Shown: positions 50,358 through 63,520, counted from the stretch's first letter. The stretch: DNA of 64,000 nucleotides from Streptantibioticus parmotrematis (GCF_019890615.1 NZ_JAINVZ010000003.1:1-64000); one strand, 5' to 3'. Notes: a model not told the origin generated them from the sequence alone. Translations and numbers: made by a program.

Positions 50358-50924
50358 TTAGCTGTTCACCCGGCCGAGGTAGTCACCCGTGCGGGTGTCG
50401 ACCTTGATCTTCTCACCGGTGGTGATGAACAGCGGCACCTGGATCTCGTAGCCGGTCTCCAGGGTGGCGGGCTTGCTGCCACCGGTGGAGCGGTCGCCCT
50501 GCAGGCCCGGTTCCGTGTGCTGGATGGTCAGCTCGACGGCGGCCGGGAGCTCGACGTACAGGACCGAGCCCTCGTGCGTCGCCACGACGGCCTCGAAGCC
50601 TTCCAGCAGGAAGTTGGCGGCGTCGCCGACGGACTTGCGGTCGACGTGGATCTGGTCGTAGGTGTCCATGTCCATGAAGACGAAGTACTCGCCGTCCATG
50701 TACGAGAACTGCATGCCGCGCTTGTCGACGGTGGCCGACTCGACCTTCACGCCCGCGTTGAAGGTCTTGTCGACGACCTTCCCGGAGAGCACGTTCTTGA
50801 GCTTCGTACGGACGAAGGCCGGGCCCTTGCCGGGCTTGACGTGCTGGAACTCGACGACGGACCACAGCTGGTCACCGTCGAGCTTGAGCACCATGCCGTT
50901 CTTGAGGTCGTTCGTGGATGCCAC
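50358..50924 (-). CDS. efp: Translation elongation factor P
   Basis: EF-P relieves ribosome stalling at polyproline stretches. The 188-aa protein has the three-barrel fold. The tip loop reads PGKGP with Lys33, the palindromic loop of the actinobacterial subfamily whose lysine works without modification, and no lysine-modifying gene (epmA-like) is seen nearby. The GTG at 50924 has AGGAG about 12 nt upstream. The longer frame to 50972 is not supported. Confidence 0.97.
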   Translation of the reverse strand: MASTNDLKNGMVLKLDGDQLWSVVEFQHVKPGKGPAFVRTKLKNVLSGKVVDKTFNAGVKVESATVDKRGMQFSYMDGEYFVFMDMDTYDQIHVDRKSVGDAANFLLEGFEAVVATHEGSVLYVELPAAVELTIQHTEPGLQGDRSTGGSKPATLETGYEIQVPLFITTGEKIKVDTRTGDYLGRVNS

Positions 50925-50996
50925 GGTTGCGGAATCTCCTGAGAAAGTGCTGCATCGGACCGAAGGAGACACGCTACCGCGTACGGCGTCCGCCGC

Positions 50997-52103
50997 TCAC
51001 AGCGCGAGCAGCTCCTTGGTCGTGATGGTGAGTAGCTCGGGCCCGCCGTCCGCCGAGGGACGCACGACGAGTGTGTCGTCGATCCTGACTCCGCCCCGGC
51101 CCGGGAAGTGGACCCCCGGCTCGACGGTGACCGGCACACAAGCGTCCAGTTTACCCATGGCCGACGGGGTCAGACGCGGGTCCTCACCGATTTCGAGGCC
51201 CACGCCGTGTCCGGTGCACGCCTGGGCCGCCTCCGCGTGCCCCGCCCGCTCCAGCACCTGCCGGGCCGCCCGGTCCACGTCGCGGCAGGCCACACCGGGG
51301 GCCAGCGCCTCCCGCCCGGCCCGCTGCGCCTCGAAGACCAGGTCGTACAGCTCGATCTGCCAGGCGGCGGGCGCGGTGCCGATGACGAACGTGCGGCCGA
51401 CCTCGCAGCGGTAGCCGCGGTAGCAGGCGCCCAGGCAGACGCTGAGGAAGTCGCCCTCCTCGACCCTGCGGTCGGTCGGCACGTGGCGAGCGGCGCCGGA
51501 GTTCGGTCCGGTGCCGACACAGGTGGGGAACGCCGGGCCGTCGGCGCCGTGGTCGGCCAGACGGCGCTCCAGCTCCAGGGCGAGGTGGCGCTCGGTGCGG
51601 CCGACGAGGATGGACTCCAGCAGCTCGCCGAGGGCCTGGTCGGTGATCTCGGCGGCGATCCGCAGGCAGGCGATCTCGTCGTCGTCCTTGATCAGCCGCA
51701 GCTGCTCCACCGCCTGGCCGAGGTCGGCGAGGCGGATGCCGGGGGTCACCGAGGAGATCGCGCGGTGCCGGGCGACGGTGAGGTGGTGCTCCTCGACGGC
51801 GAGGCCGTCCGCGCCCAGCTCGCCCACCAGGTCGGCGGCGGCCACCGCCGTGTCGCCGTCCACGCACTCCACCACGACCCGGCGCAGGTCGCCGGGCGGT
51901 GTGCCCTCGCCGGGCTCGACGGTGCCGGGGCGCGGGTGGACCAGCACGTCCTGGCGGGGGGTGAGCAGCAACGCGGCTCCCGGTGGGGCCCAGCCGGCCA
52001 GGTAGCGGATGTTGGCGGGCCGGGTGACCAGCGCGGCGGCGGTCCCGGAGGCCGCGCAGCGCTCGCGCAGACGCGTCCGGCGGGAAGCGTGCACCTCGGA
52101 CAT
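50997..52103 (-). CDS. M24-family (PepQ-position) protein with altered active site
   Basis: This 368-aa protein has the creatinase-like N-domain and the pita-bread C-domain of M24 peptidases and occupies the pepQ position next to efp-nusB. Several canonical residues are changed: the first metal Asp is C223 (SVCLGA), the Ser-Asp of the second is C233-E234, the second histidine of the HGxGxxxHE motif is G306, and the last Glu is D342 (RIDDT). H299 and E328 are kept. It may be inactive as a metallopeptidase or act on another substrate, as creatinase does without metals. ATG start; efp follows after 72 nt. Confidence 0.82.
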   Translation of the reverse strand: MSEVHASRRTRLRERCAASGTAAALVTRPANIRYLAGWAPPGAALLLTPRQDVLVHPRPGTVEPGEGTPPGDLRRVVVECVDGDTAVAAADLVGELGADGLAVEEHHLTVARHRAISSVTPGIRLADLGQAVEQLRLIKDDDEIACLRIAAEITDQALGELLESILVGRTERHLALELERRLADHGADGPAFPTCVGTGPNSGAARHVPTDRRVEEGDFLSVCLGACYRGYRCEVGRTFVIGTAPAAWQIELYDLVFEAQRAGREALAPGVACRDVDRAARQVLERAGHAEAAQACTGHGVGLEIGEDPRLTPSAMGKLDACVPVTVEPGVHFPGRGGVRIDDTLVVRPSADGGPELLTITTKELLAL

Positions 52104-52211
52104 GTGCCGAGCCTACGTCGGCGGCCCGGCGCCTACCTCCGGGCGGGTCCGGACGGGTCGCGTACCGGCCACCGCGCGCCGCGGGGACGGGGGCGGCGCG
52201 GCCGGGCGGGG

Positions 52212-53021
52212 CTAGCGGGCTCCGGCGAGGGTGCGGGCGACGACCTGGTCGAGCGCCTGCGCGGTGGCGGAGACGTCGAGGTGGGAGTTGTCGATGATCG
52301 GCAGGCCCGAGCCGTACCAGCCCGCCATGCGGCCGTGGATGCGGGCCACCTCCTCGTCGGTCAGCCTCCGGTTGCCGGAGCGCTCGGCGTTGCGGGCGAG
52401 GACGATCTCCAGGCCGGGCAGCAGGACCACCGGAAGCAGTCCGGGGCCGACGTGCCGCTTCCAGCCGCCGAGGCCCACCACCGGACGGTCGGGGAAGACG
52501 GCGTCGTCGATGATGCAGGAGATCCCGTTGGCCAGGAAATTGCGGGCGGAGAAGCCGCAGGTGCGGCGGGCCAGCCGGTACTGCGCCTCGGAGTGGTCGT
52601 TCCACCCCGACTGCGGGTCGGCGAAGCCGGAGCGCACCCATTCGCGCACGTCGTCCAGGCTGATGTGGGCGGTCGGCACGCCGCGGTGGTCGGCCCAGTG
52701 CCGGGCCACCGTCGTCTTGCCCGCACCGGCCGGGCCGATCAGCAGCACGGCGACCGGGGCCGGCGGCGCGGTGGGCTGCGGCGGCGCCGGGGCGGGAGCG
52801 GGCACCGGGGCGCCGGGCGGCATCGGGAAGTGCCCGGTGACCGCGGGCGGCGGCGGGACGGCGGCCTGCGGGGGCAGCTGCGGGCCCGGAGCGGGATACG
52901 TGCCGGGGGCCGGGGGCACGGGCGGGCCCCCGGGACCGGCGGCAGAAGGCGCCCATCCTGCTGCGGCGGGCTGCGGGGCGCCGTGAGGCGGTGACTGCGG
53001 CACCCCCGCGGCATGCTGCAT
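52212..53021 (-). CDS. P-loop kinase-like protein with Pro-rich N-terminus
   Basis: This 269-aa protein has a proline/alanine-rich, probably disordered N-terminus (residues 1-90) and a P-loop domain (about 90-265) with Walker A LLIGPAGAGKTTVARH and an ISLDD strand, resembling small kinases of the AAA_33/zeta-like group. A DNSHLDVS segment near the end fits that fold. The substrate is unknown. The ATG has GGAG about 5 nt upstream. Four 11-bp direct repeats lie immediately upstream. It stands between aroQ (terminator between) and the M24-like gene. Confidence 0.8.
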   Translation of the reverse strand: MQHAAGVPQSPPHGAPQPAAAGWAPSAAGPGGPPVPPAPGTYPAPGPQLPPQAAVPPPPAVTGHFPMPPGAPVPAPAPAPPQPTAPPAPVAVLLIGPAGAGKTTVARHWADHRGVPTAHISLDDVREWVRSGFADPQSGWNDHSEAQYRLARRTCGFSARNFLANGISCIIDDAVFPDRPVVGLGGWKRHVGPGLLPVVLLPGLEIVLARNAERSGNRRLTDEEVARIHGRMAGWYGSGLPIIDNSHLDVSATAQALDQVVARTLAGAR

Positions 53022-53037
53022 CTCGGCTCCGTCCCTA

Positions 53038-53077
53038 CCGGTCGCACGCCGGTCGTCTGCCGGTCGTACGCCGGTCG
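53038..53077 (-). repeat. Four phased 11-bp direct repeats (CCGGTCG)
   Basis: CCGGTCG begins at 53038, 53049, 53060 and 53071, an exact 11-bp period, directly upstream of the P-loop kinase-like gene. An additional TGTCAC-N10-GTGACA palindrome lies at 53083-53104. Together these look like regulator sites in the promoter or leader. Confidence 0.65.
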
Positions 53078-53129
53078 TTCGGTGTCACTGACGTGCCGGT
53101 GACAGCCCGTCGACACCGAACCGTACCGT

Positions 53130-53159
53130 CCCCGGCCGGTGTTGTGTGAACGGCCGGGG
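53130..53159 (-). terminator. Hairpin after aroQ
   Basis: A 9-bp stem (CCCCGGCCG, 53130-53138, with 53151-53159) closes a 12-nt loop 14 nt after the aroQ stop. It probably ends the aro operon. Confidence 0.6.
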
Positions 53160-53173
53160 GCGGTGTGGCGGCG

Positions 53174-56422
<3,249 letters not shown>

Positions 56423-56551
56423 CGGTGCTTCCTCTCTCCTGCGCCCGTCGGAAGTTCTCGCCCCGATCCTCCCACGTGCGGGCCGCGGGACGGGCATCCG
56501 TCCAGCCGGCGGGACGGAACGCGAGACCGTCCCGAACGCCAAGCCCCCTGG

Positions 56552-57442
56552 TCAGCGGGCGGCGAGCGCGGCCTCACCGGCGGCGCGCATCGCGGCCAGT
56601 GGCGCCTGCGCCCGGCCGGTCATCAGCTCGACCTGGAGCACCGCCTGGTGGACGAGCAGGTCGAGCCCGCCCAGCAGCACGCCCCCGCGCGCCGACCAGG
56701 CGGCCGCGAGCGGGGTCGGCCACGGCTCGTAGAGCACGTCGAACAACGCGCCGGGCCGGGCCGGGACGGCGGCCGCGAGGTGGTCGGTGGCACCGGCCGG
56801 GGTCGTGGAGACGACCAGCGGCTCGGCCAGGGCGTCGGCGGCCGAGGCCCAGTCGGCGGTGACGACGGGAACGCCCAGCCGCTCGCCCCAGCCGCGCATC
56901 TCGGCCGCCCGGGCGGGCCCGCGCACGTAGGCGGTGACCCGCTCGGCGCCCATCGCGGCCAGCGCGGCGAGTGCCGAGGAGGCGGTGGCCCCGGCGCCCA
57001 GGACGGCCGCGGTCCCGACGCGTTCCACACCGCGTTCGCGCAGCGCGGCGACCAGGCCGGGGATGTCGGTGTTCTCGCCGGTGCGGCGGCCGTCGGGGCC
57101 GAACACGACGGTGTTGACGGCCTCCACGCCGGAGGCGGTCGCGCTGATCCCGTCCAGCAGCGGGATGACCGCGCGCTTGAGCGGCATGGTCAGCGACAGC
57201 CCGGCCCAGCGCGCCCCGCCTGCCTCCTGGTCCTTCGCGATCCGTTCGAGGAACGCGGGCAGCGCGGCCTCGTCGACCTCGTGGCGCCCGTAGTCCCAGC
57301 CGGTCAGGCCGAGTGCCGCGTAGGCGGCACGGTGCAGCACCGGGGAGAGGGAGTGCGCGATGGGTGAGCCGAGGACCGCGGCCCGGTGGGTGATCGGGGC
57401 GGGACCGCTGTCCGGTCCGCCGGTGACGAGGGGGTCGCGCAT
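56552..57442 (-). CDS. aroE: Shikimate dehydrogenase (NADP-dependent)
   Basis: AroE reduces 3-dehydroshikimate to shikimate. The 296-aa protein has the substrate motif PIAHSLSPVLHR, the catalytic Lys in SLTMPLK, Asp in GENTDIPGLV, and the dinucleotide loop VLGAGATASSA. The ATG overlaps the mltG stop by 1 nt (TGATG). Its sequence is more divergent than E. coli AroE, as usual for the actinobacterial form. Confidence 0.94.
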   Translation of the reverse strand: MRDPLVTGGPDSGPAPITHRAAVLGSPIAHSLSPVLHRAAYAALGLTGWDYGRHEVDEAALPAFLERIAKDQEAGGARWAGLSLTMPLKRAVIPLLDGISATASGVEAVNTVVFGPDGRRTGENTDIPGLVAALRERGVERVGTAAVLGAGATASSALAALAAMGAERVTAYVRGPARAAEMRGWGERLGVPVVTADWASAADALAEPLVVSTTPAGATDHLAAAVPARPGALFDVLYEPWPTPLAAAWSARGGVLLGGLDLLVHQAVLQVELMTGRAQAPLAAMRAAGEAALAAR

Positions 57443-59262
57443 CAGCCGCCGTGCTCCCGCTGGTACTCGTTGAAGGCCTGGACGTTCTGCGCCTGCACCG
57501 TGGCGCTGTCGGTGAACCGGGTGTCGCCGGGCTTGACCGTCACGAAGTACAGCCAGTCGCCGGGGGCCGGGTTCAGCGCGGCCTGGATCGCCTCCTGGCC
57601 GGGGTTGTCGATCGGGCCGGGCGGCAGTCCCTTGTGCAGGTAGGTGTTGTACGGGGACTGGAACTGGGTGTCGGCCGTGGTGGTGTTCAGGGTCGAGCGG
57701 CCCTTGGCGTAGTTGATCGTGGAGTCGAAGCCCAGCGCCATGTTCTGCTGGAGCCGGTTGTAGATGACCCGGGAGACCTTGCCGAAGTCGCCCTGCTGCT
57801 GGGCCTCGGCCTGGATCAGGCTCGCGATCACGATGACCTGGTACGGGGACTTGCCGACCTTGGCGGCCTGCGCCTGGAGGTTGTCGGCCGCGTACTGCGA
57901 CTCGGCCTGCTGGACCATCTGCTTGAGGACGTCGCCGGGCTTGCCGCCCTTGCCGACGCTGTAGCGGGTCGGGTACAGGAAGCCCTCGGGGTTGCCGTCC
58001 TGCACGTAGGAGGGCAGGCCCAGGTCGGTGTTCTTCGCGGCGGTGGCGGTGCTGCCGGCGGCGAGCCCGAGCCGCTTGTCGAGGGCGTCGTAGACCTGGG
58101 TGGCGCGCCAGCCCTCGGGAATGATCAGGGCGCTCTGGGCGCTGGGGTCGAGCATCATCGTGACGGCGGCGGCGGCCGACATCTGCTTGCGCAGTTCGTA
58201 GATGCCGCCCTGGATGCTGGAGCCCTGCGGGTTGGCGGCGGCGGCCTTGGTGAAGGCGTCCACGCTGCGCACCACGCCCTCGGTCTTGAGGATGTTGCCG
58301 ATCTGGGCGAGCGTCGCGTGCTCGGGGACCTGCACCTGGACGGTGCCGCTGCCCTGGCCCGCGTAGTCCGGCGGGGCGGCGAAGTGGCCCTCGTAGTACC
58401 GGTACCCGAGGTAGCCGCCGCCGGAGAGCAGGCCGCCGATGGCGATCAGGGCGACCAGGCAGGCGCAGCCGCTGCGTCGTTTGGGACGTTTCTTCTCGCC
58501 GCGTCTGCCCCGCCGGGGCAGCGCGTCGTCGTCCTCGTCAGCGGCCCGGTCGTCTTCGAAGTCGTCGTCGGCGTCGGCGAGGCCGGCGAGGTCGGTGTCG
58601 CGGCGCTTGCGGGGCTTGTCGGTGCCGAGCGAGCCACCGGTGAAGAACGGATGGGTCTCCGGCTCGTCGGCGCCCTCGTCGAACGGGTTCCACTCGGCCG
58701 TGGTGTCCGCGGCGGGCGGCGGGGCCGTCCGGGTCTGCGGCTGGACCTGCGGGAACGGCTGCGTCTGCTGGAACTGCTGGGCCTGCGGGAACTGCTCTAC
58801 TTGCGGGAACTGCTGTGTCTGCTGGGCCTGTTGTGACTGCTCGGGCCGGGTGAACGCGGCGTTCTGGTCGTAGTGGCCGGGCGGCGGCTGGTTGCCGTAC
58901 GGGTCGGCGGGCGGGCCGACGGTCGTGCCGTACTGCCCGTACTGGCCGTCCGGGTAGGGGACTTGCGGGTCCCAGCCGTAGGCCTGCGGGGCAGTGGCGT
59001 ACTGCTGCGAGGCCGGGTACTGCTGCCCCGCGGGGTACTGCTGGCCGCCGTCCCACTGCTGCTGGGGGTACTGCTGCTCCGCGTACTGCGGCTGGTACTG
59101 CTGCTGCGGATACGACTCGGGCGGGTAGCCCTGCTGCCCGTAGGCGTCCCAGGCGGGGTCCTGCTGGTGCTCCCAGCCCGGGTCGCCGTAGAGCGGATCG
59201 TCCGGGTGCCATGGTTCGGGATGCCACGGCTGCGAACCGTGGCCCTGCCCGTAGTCGGTCAT
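57442..59262 (-). CDS. mltG: Endolytic murein transglycosylase MltG with long cytoplasmic tail
   Basis: MltG cleaves new glycan strands in the membrane-proximal peptidoglycan. The 606-aa protein has an unusual 260-residue N-terminal cytoplasmic region rich in Q, P, Y and G (repeats of QFPQ type at about 150-175), an acidic-then-basic linker, one transmembrane segment (about 265-289), a LysM-like part and the YceG domain with the catalytic Glu486 in ASLIQAEA. E. coli MltG is only about 340 aa. ATG start. The gene lies between ruvX and aroE, an order common in actinobacteria. Confidence 0.94.
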   Translation of the reverse strand: MTDYGQGHGSQPWHPEPWHPDDPLYGDPGWEHQQDPAWDAYGQQGYPPESYPQQQYQPQYAEQQYPQQQWDGGQQYPAGQQYPASQQYATAPQAYGWDPQVPYPDGQYGQYGTTVGPPADPYGNQPPPGHYDQNAAFTRPEQSQQAQQTQQFPQVEQFPQAQQFQQTQPFPQVQPQTRTAPPPAADTTAEWNPFDEGADEPETHPFFTGGSLGTDKPRKRRDTDLAGLADADDDFEDDRAADEDDDALPRRGRRGEKKRPKRRSGCACLVALIAIGGLLSGGGYLGYRYYEGHFAAPPDYAGQGSGTVQVQVPEHATLAQIGNILKTEGVVRSVDAFTKAAAANPQGSSIQGGIYELRKQMSAAAAVTMMLDPSAQSALIIPEGWRATQVYDALDKRLGLAAGSTATAAKNTDLGLPSYVQDGNPEGFLYPTRYSVGKGGKPGDVLKQMVQQAESQYAADNLQAQAAKVGKSPYQVIVIASLIQAEAQQQGDFGKVSRVIYNRLQQNMALGFDSTINYAKGRSTLNTTTADTQFQSPYNTYLHKGLPPGPIDNPGQEAIQAALNPAPGDWLYFVTVKPGDTRFTDSATVQAQNVQAFNEYQREHGG

Positions 59263-59355
59263 GGCTCTCCTGAGTACGCGGGGCGATACGTGTCCGCGTC
59301 CGGTCGGGGCGGGTGGTGACCCGGTCGTCCGGCGCGGAACGTCACCGTACCGCGA

Positions 59356-59820
59356 TCAGGTGGCGGCCCGGACGCTCTCGCCGGGGGGATCTCCCGACAC
59401 GCGTTCGGTTTCCAGGGCGCTCTGGAGGATGACCACGGCCGCCGCCTGGTCGATGAACGCCCTGCCCTTGCGGGACTTCACGCCCGAGGCGCGCATGCCC
59501 TGGGCGGCTGTCACGGTGGACATCCGCTCGTCGACCAGGCGGACCGGGACCGGCTGGATGAGTTTCGCCACATCGGCCGCGAAGGTACGGACCTTGGCCG
59601 CCGCCGGGCCCTCGCCACCGTTCAGCGAACGGGGCAGGCCGACGACGACCTCGATCGGTTCGTACTCGTCGACGATGGCCGCGATGCGGCGACGGGCCGC
59701 CGGGGCGTCCTTGCCGGGGACGGTCTCCACCGGGGTGGCCAGCACCCCGTCGGGGTCGCAGCTGGCGACCCCGATGCGGGCGTCCCCGACGTCCACCGCG
59801 ATCCGTCTGCCGCGTCGCAT
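59356..59820 (-). CDS. ruvX: Holliday-junction resolvase-like nuclease RuvX/YqgF
   Basis: This 154-aa RNase H-like protein is implicated in pre-16S rRNA 5' end maturation and possibly DNA resolution. Motifs are AVDVGDARIGVA with the first catalytic Asp, VVGLPRSLNG, VRLVDERMSTVTA with Glu, and IDQAAAVVILQ with Asp. It lies 11 nt after alaS, the usual partner, and upstream of mltG. Confidence 0.95.
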   Translation of the reverse strand: MRRGRRIAVDVGDARIGVASCDPDGVLATPVETVPGKDAPAARRRIAAIVDEYEPIEVVVGLPRSLNGGEGPAAAKVRTFAADVAKLIQPVPVRLVDERMSTVTAAQGMRASGVKSRKGRAFIDQAAAVVILQSALETERVSGDPPGESVRAAT

Positions 59821-59831
59821 CGTTACTCCCG

Positions 59832-62501
59832 TCAGGCCTTCTCGGCGACGAGACGGCGCACGGCCTCGACGGCCTCGGCGACCGCGGCCGGGTTGCTGCC
59901 GCCGCCCTGGGCCACGTCGTCCTTGCCGCCGCCACCGCCACCGAGGGTCTTGGCTGCGGTGCGGACCAACTCACCGGCCTTGATGCCGCGTTCGCGGGCG
60001 GCCTCGTTGGTGGCGATGACGGTGAGCGGGCGGCCGTTCGCCACCGTGAACAGGGCGACCACGGCCGGGCGGCCGCCCCCGACGCGCTGGCGCACGTCCA
60101 GGACGAGCTTGCGCAGGTCGTCGGCGCCGGTGCCCTCCGGGACGCTGCCGGTGACCAGGGCGACGCCCTTGACGTCCTCGGCGCCCTCGGCGAGACCACC
60201 GGCGGCGGCGAGCACCTTCTCGGCACGGAAGCGCTCGATCTCCTTCTCGGCGTCGCGCAGCTTGGTCAGCACGCCGGAGATCTTGTCGGGCAGTTCCTCG
60301 GGGCGGCCCTTGACCAGGTCGGTCAGCTGCGAGACGAGGGTGTGCTCGCGGGCCAGGAACCTGTAGGCGTCCACGCCGACCAGGGCCTCGACGCGGCGCA
60401 CGCCGGAGCCGATGGACGACTCGCCGAGCAGCTTGACCAGGCCCAGCTGCGCGGTGTTGTGGACGTGGGTGCCGCCGCACAGCTCCTTGGAGAAGTCGCC
60501 GATGGTGACGACGCGCACCCGCTCGCCGTACTTCTCGCCGAACTCGGCGATGGCGCCCTGCTTCTTGGCGTCGGCCATGCTCATCACCTCGGCGGTGACG
60601 TCGAGTTCGCGGGCGAGGACCTCGTTGATCTTCTGCTCGACGTCGGTCAGCACCGTGCCGGGGACGGCGGCGGGCGAACCGAAGTCGAAGCGGAAGCGGC
60701 CCGGGGAGTTCTCGGAACCGGCCTGCGCGGCGGTCGGCCCGAGGGCGTCGCGCAGCGCCTGGTGGGTGAGGTGGGTGGCGGAGTGGGCGCGGGCGATGGC
60801 CCGGCGGCGCACCAGGTCGATGGCGGCGTGCGCGGCGGAGCCCAGGGCGATCTCGCCGACCTGGACGACGCCCTTGTGCACGCTGACGCCCGGCACCGGC
60901 TGCTGGACGTCGCGGACCTCGACCACGGCGCCGCTGTCGGTGCGGATGCGGCCGGTGTCGGCGAGCTGGCCGCCGCCCTCGGCGTAGAACGGGGTGCGGT
61001 CGAGGACGACCTCGACCTCGTCGCCCTCGGTGGCGGCGGGCGAGGGCACGCCGTCGACCAGCAGGCCGACCACGGTGGCCTCACCGTTGTTCTCGGTGTA
61101 GCCGGTGAAGACGGTGGTGCCGGAGGTGTCGGCGACCTCGCGGTAGGCGGACAGGTCGGCGTGGCCCTGCTTCTTGGCCTTGGCGTCGGCCTTGGCGCGC
61201 TCCCGCTGCTCCTTCATCAGGCGGCGGAAGCCCTCCTCGTCCACGGACAGGCCCTGCTCGGAGGCCATCTCCAGGGTGAGGTCGATGGGGAAGCCCCAGG
61301 TGTCGTGGAGCAGGAACGCCTTCTCGCCGGGCAGGACGGCGGAGCCCGCGGCCCTGGTCTCGGTGACGGCGGTGTCGAGGATGTTGGTGCCGGCCTTGAG
61401 GGTCTTGAGGAAGGCGGCCTCCTCGGCGAGCGCGACGGTCTCGATGCGCTTGCGGTCCTCGACCAGCTCCGGGTACTGCTCGCCCATGGTGCGGACGACG
61501 ACGTCCACCAGGTCGCCGACGACCGGCTGGGTGGAGCCGAGCAGCCGCATGTTGCGGATGGCGCGGCGCATGATGCGGCGCAGCACGTAGCCACGGCCCT
61601 CGTTGCCGGGGGTGACGCCGTCGCCGATGAGCATCACGGAGGTGCGCAGGTGGTCGGCGACCACGCGCAGCGACACGTCGGAGCCGCGGTCGGCGCCGTA
61701 GGCGACACCGGTCAACTCGGTGGCCTTGTCGATGACGACGCGCAGGGTGTCGGTCTCGTACATGTTGTGGACGCCCTGGAGGATCATCGCCAGGCGTTCC
61801 AGGCCGAGACCGGTGTCGATGTTCTTGGCGGGCAGGTCGCCGAGGATCTCGAAGTCGTCCTTGCCGAAGCCCGGGCCGCGCTCGTACTGCATGAAGACCA
61901 GGTTCCAGATCTCCACGTAGCGCTCGTCGTTGACGGCCGGGCCGCCCTCGGCGCCGAACTCCGGACCGCGGTCGTAGTTGATCTCCGAGCAGGGGCCGCA
62001 GGGTCCGGGGACGCCCATGGACCAGAAGTTGTCCTTCTTGCCCAGCCGCTGGATGCGCTCGGCCGGGACGCCGACGACGTCACGCCAGAGGGTCTCGGCC
62101 TCGTCGTCGTCCTGGTAGACGGTGATCCACAGCTTCTCGGGCTCCAGGCCGTAGCCGCCCTGGTCCTGGGGCAGGGTGAGCAGCTCCCAGGCGAACTTGA
62201 CGGCGCCTTCCTTGAAGTAGTCGCCGAACGAGAAGTTGCCGCACATCTGGAAGAACGTGCCGTGCCGGGTGGTCTTGCCGACCTCTTCGATGTCCGGGGT
62301 GCGCACGCACTTCTGCACGCTCGTGGCGCGCGGGAAGGGCGGCTTGACCTCACCGAGGAAGTAGGGCTTGAACGGCACCATGCCCGCGGGGACCAGCAGC
62401 AGCGTCGGGTCGTCCGCGATCAGGGACGCGGACGGCACGACCGTGTGCCCGCGCTCCTCGAAGAAGCGCAGCCAGCGCCTGCGGATTTCTGCCGACTCCA
62501 T
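59832..62501 (-). CDS. alaS: Alanyl-tRNA synthetase
   Basis: AlaRS charges tRNA-Ala. The 889-aa protein has the catalytic core ([14 protein letters not shown] start; class II motifs in about 1-250), the tRNA-recognition region, the editing domain with zinc ligands in HSATHL and CGGTHV, and the C-terminal C-Ala domain ending in a Gly-rich GGGGGGKDD, typical of alaS. The ATG at 62501 overlaps the upstream gene's stop by 1 nt. The longer upstream frame is not coding. Confidence 0.98.
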   Translation of the reverse strand: MESAEIRRRWLRFFEERGHTVVPSASLIADDPTLLLVPAGMVPFKPYFLGEVKPPFPRATSVQKCVRTPDIEEVGKTTRHGTFFQMCGNFSFGDYFKEGAVKFAWELLTLPQDQGGYGLEPEKLWITVYQDDDEAETLWRDVVGVPAERIQRLGKKDNFWSMGVPGPCGPCSEINYDRGPEFGAEGGPAVNDERYVEIWNLVFMQYERGPGFGKDDFEILGDLPAKNIDTGLGLERLAMILQGVHNMYETDTLRVVIDKATELTGVAYGADRGSDVSLRVVADHLRTSVMLIGDGVTPGNEGRGYVLRRIMRRAIRNMRLLGSTQPVVGDLVDVVVRTMGEQYPELVEDRKRIETVALAEEAAFLKTLKAGTNILDTAVTETRAAGSAVLPGEKAFLLHDTWGFPIDLTLEMASEQGLSVDEEGFRRLMKEQRERAKADAKAKKQGHADLSAYREVADTSGTTVFTGYTENNGEATVVGLLVDGVPSPAATEGDEVEVVLDRTPFYAEGGGQLADTGRIRTDSGAVVEVRDVQQPVPGVSVHKGVVQVGEIALGSAAHAAIDLVRRRAIARAHSATHLTHQALRDALGPTAAQAGSENSPGRFRFDFGSPAAVPGTVLTDVEQKINEVLARELDVTAEVMSMADAKKQGAIAEFGEKYGERVRVVTIGDFSKELCGGTHVHNTAQLGLVKLLGESSIGSGVRRVEALVGVDAYRFLAREHTLVSQLTDLVKGRPEELPDKISGVLTKLRDAEKEIERFRAEKVLAAAGGLAEGAEDVKGVALVTGSVPEGTGADDLRKLVLDVRQRVGGGRPAVVALFTVANGRPLTVIATNEAARERGIKAGELVRTAAKTLGGGGGGKDDVAQGGGSNPAAVAEAVEAVRRLVAEKA

Positions 62502-62851
62502 CAGTGGCCTTCTTTCTGCTGGTGATCCTGCGGGTGGACCCGTGAACGCACGTGGCCCCGGTAGGTGATCTGCGGGCGGTTGACGGGCAGCACGGCCCGG
62601 TGCGGTGCGGGCTCCGGCCCGGGCTGGTCGTCCACACCCAGGATGCCGCCGAGTTCGGCTTCGCGCTCGGTCATTCCGGCGCGCACGTCGATCGCGAACT
62701 GCCGCGCCCGGCCGCCGAGTTCGAGCGCCCGGTCGGCGGCGGTGGCCGCGAGGCTGTCGGGGCTGAGGCGGCGCACCGCCCGGTTGACCTTGGTGGTGGC
62801 CCACACACCGGTCGAGACACCGGCGACGAACCAGAACAAGCGGCGGAACAT
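62501..62851 (-). CDS. DUF6167 family small membrane protein
   Basis: This 116-aa protein has one N-terminal hydrophobic segment (about residues 5-20, [14 protein letters not shown]) followed by a charged helical part and a disordered tail. It lies between the DUF948 gene and alaS in a conserved actinobacterial order. Its function is unknown. The ATG at 62851 is 6 nt after the DUF948 stop, and its stop overlaps the alaS start by 1 nt. Confidence 0.82.
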   Translation of the reverse strand: MFRRLFWFVAGVSTGVWATTKVNRAVRRLSPDSLAATAADRALELGGRARQFAIDVRAGMTEREAELGGILGVDDQPGPEPAPHRAVLPVNRPQITYRGHVRSRVHPQDHQQKEGH

Positions 62852-62857
62852 CGGGGA

Positions 62858-63319
62858 TCAGCCCTTCCCTCGAGTGCGGCGGCGGGCGCCCGGCAGCGCG
62901 GCGCCCACGATCACCGTACGGCGCGCGGCGCGGGCCCTGGCGCGCCGGTCGGCCTTGGCGTCCTTGCGGTCCTGCGCCTGCAGGCCGACGGCGCGGCGCA
63001 CGCCGTAGCCGAACGCGGCGACCTTGACCAGCGGGCCGCCGAAGGTGGAGGCGACGGTGGTGGACAGCGCGGAGGCGTTGGCCGTGACCTCCTGGACATC
63101 GGCGGTGATGGTGTCGACGCGGTCGAGCTGGGTGTGCGCGGCGCGCACCGCCGCGGTGGCCTCGCCGAGCAGCGGCACGGCCTGCTCGGTGACGCCGGCG
63201 ACCAGCTCGGTGGCCTGCCGCAGGGTCTGCGCGAGCCGGACCAGCACCACGGCCAGGAACGACACCAGGATGGCCCAGAAGACGGCCACGATGAGGCCGG
63301 CCACCTCTCCACCGGACAC
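62858..63319 (-). CDS. DUF948 family membrane protein
   Basis: This 153-aa protein has an N-terminal transmembrane helix (about residues 5-28, [20 protein letters not shown]) and a long heptad-rich helix typical of DUF948, followed by a basic tail. Such proteins may be cell-envelope or stress related; the role is unknown. The GTG at 63319 has GAGGAG about 7 nt upstream and places the transmembrane helix at the N-terminus; a longer ORF adds 23 residues without support. It follows rpsD across a terminator. Confidence 0.82.
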   Translation of the reverse strand: MSGGEVAGLIVAVFWAILVSFLAVVLVRLAQTLRQATELVAGVTEQAVPLLGEATAAVRAAHTQLDRVDTITADVQEVTANASALSTTVASTFGGPLVKVAAFGYGVRRAVGLQAQDRKDAKADRRARARAARRTVIVGAALPGARRRTRGKG

Positions 63320-63482
63320 TGCGGGCTCCTCGAAGTTCACGACGGTCGGCGGGCCGCTCGCGTACACCGGTCCGGACCCGGGGGCCACGGGACACGCGGG
63401 CGCGGGCGGCAGGGTTCCGACCCTATCGCGCCCGGGGCCGGTGCTCGTACCGAGTTCGGGGGTGACGCGCGGGCGGGAAACG

Positions 63483-63520
63483 CCGCAGCGCCGCGCGTAC
63501 TCGACGGCGCGGCGCTGCGG
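63483..63520 (-). terminator. Terminator hairpin after rpsD
   Basis: A perfect 14-bp stem (63483-63496 with 63507-63520) closes a 10-nt loop about 30 nt downstream of the rpsD stop. Confidence 0.75.

Noticed and set aside
59832-63395. 1187-codon frame containing alaS
   Set aside because: The first 298 codons are out-of-frame readings of the DUF948 and DUF6167 genes; AlaRS starts at 62501.
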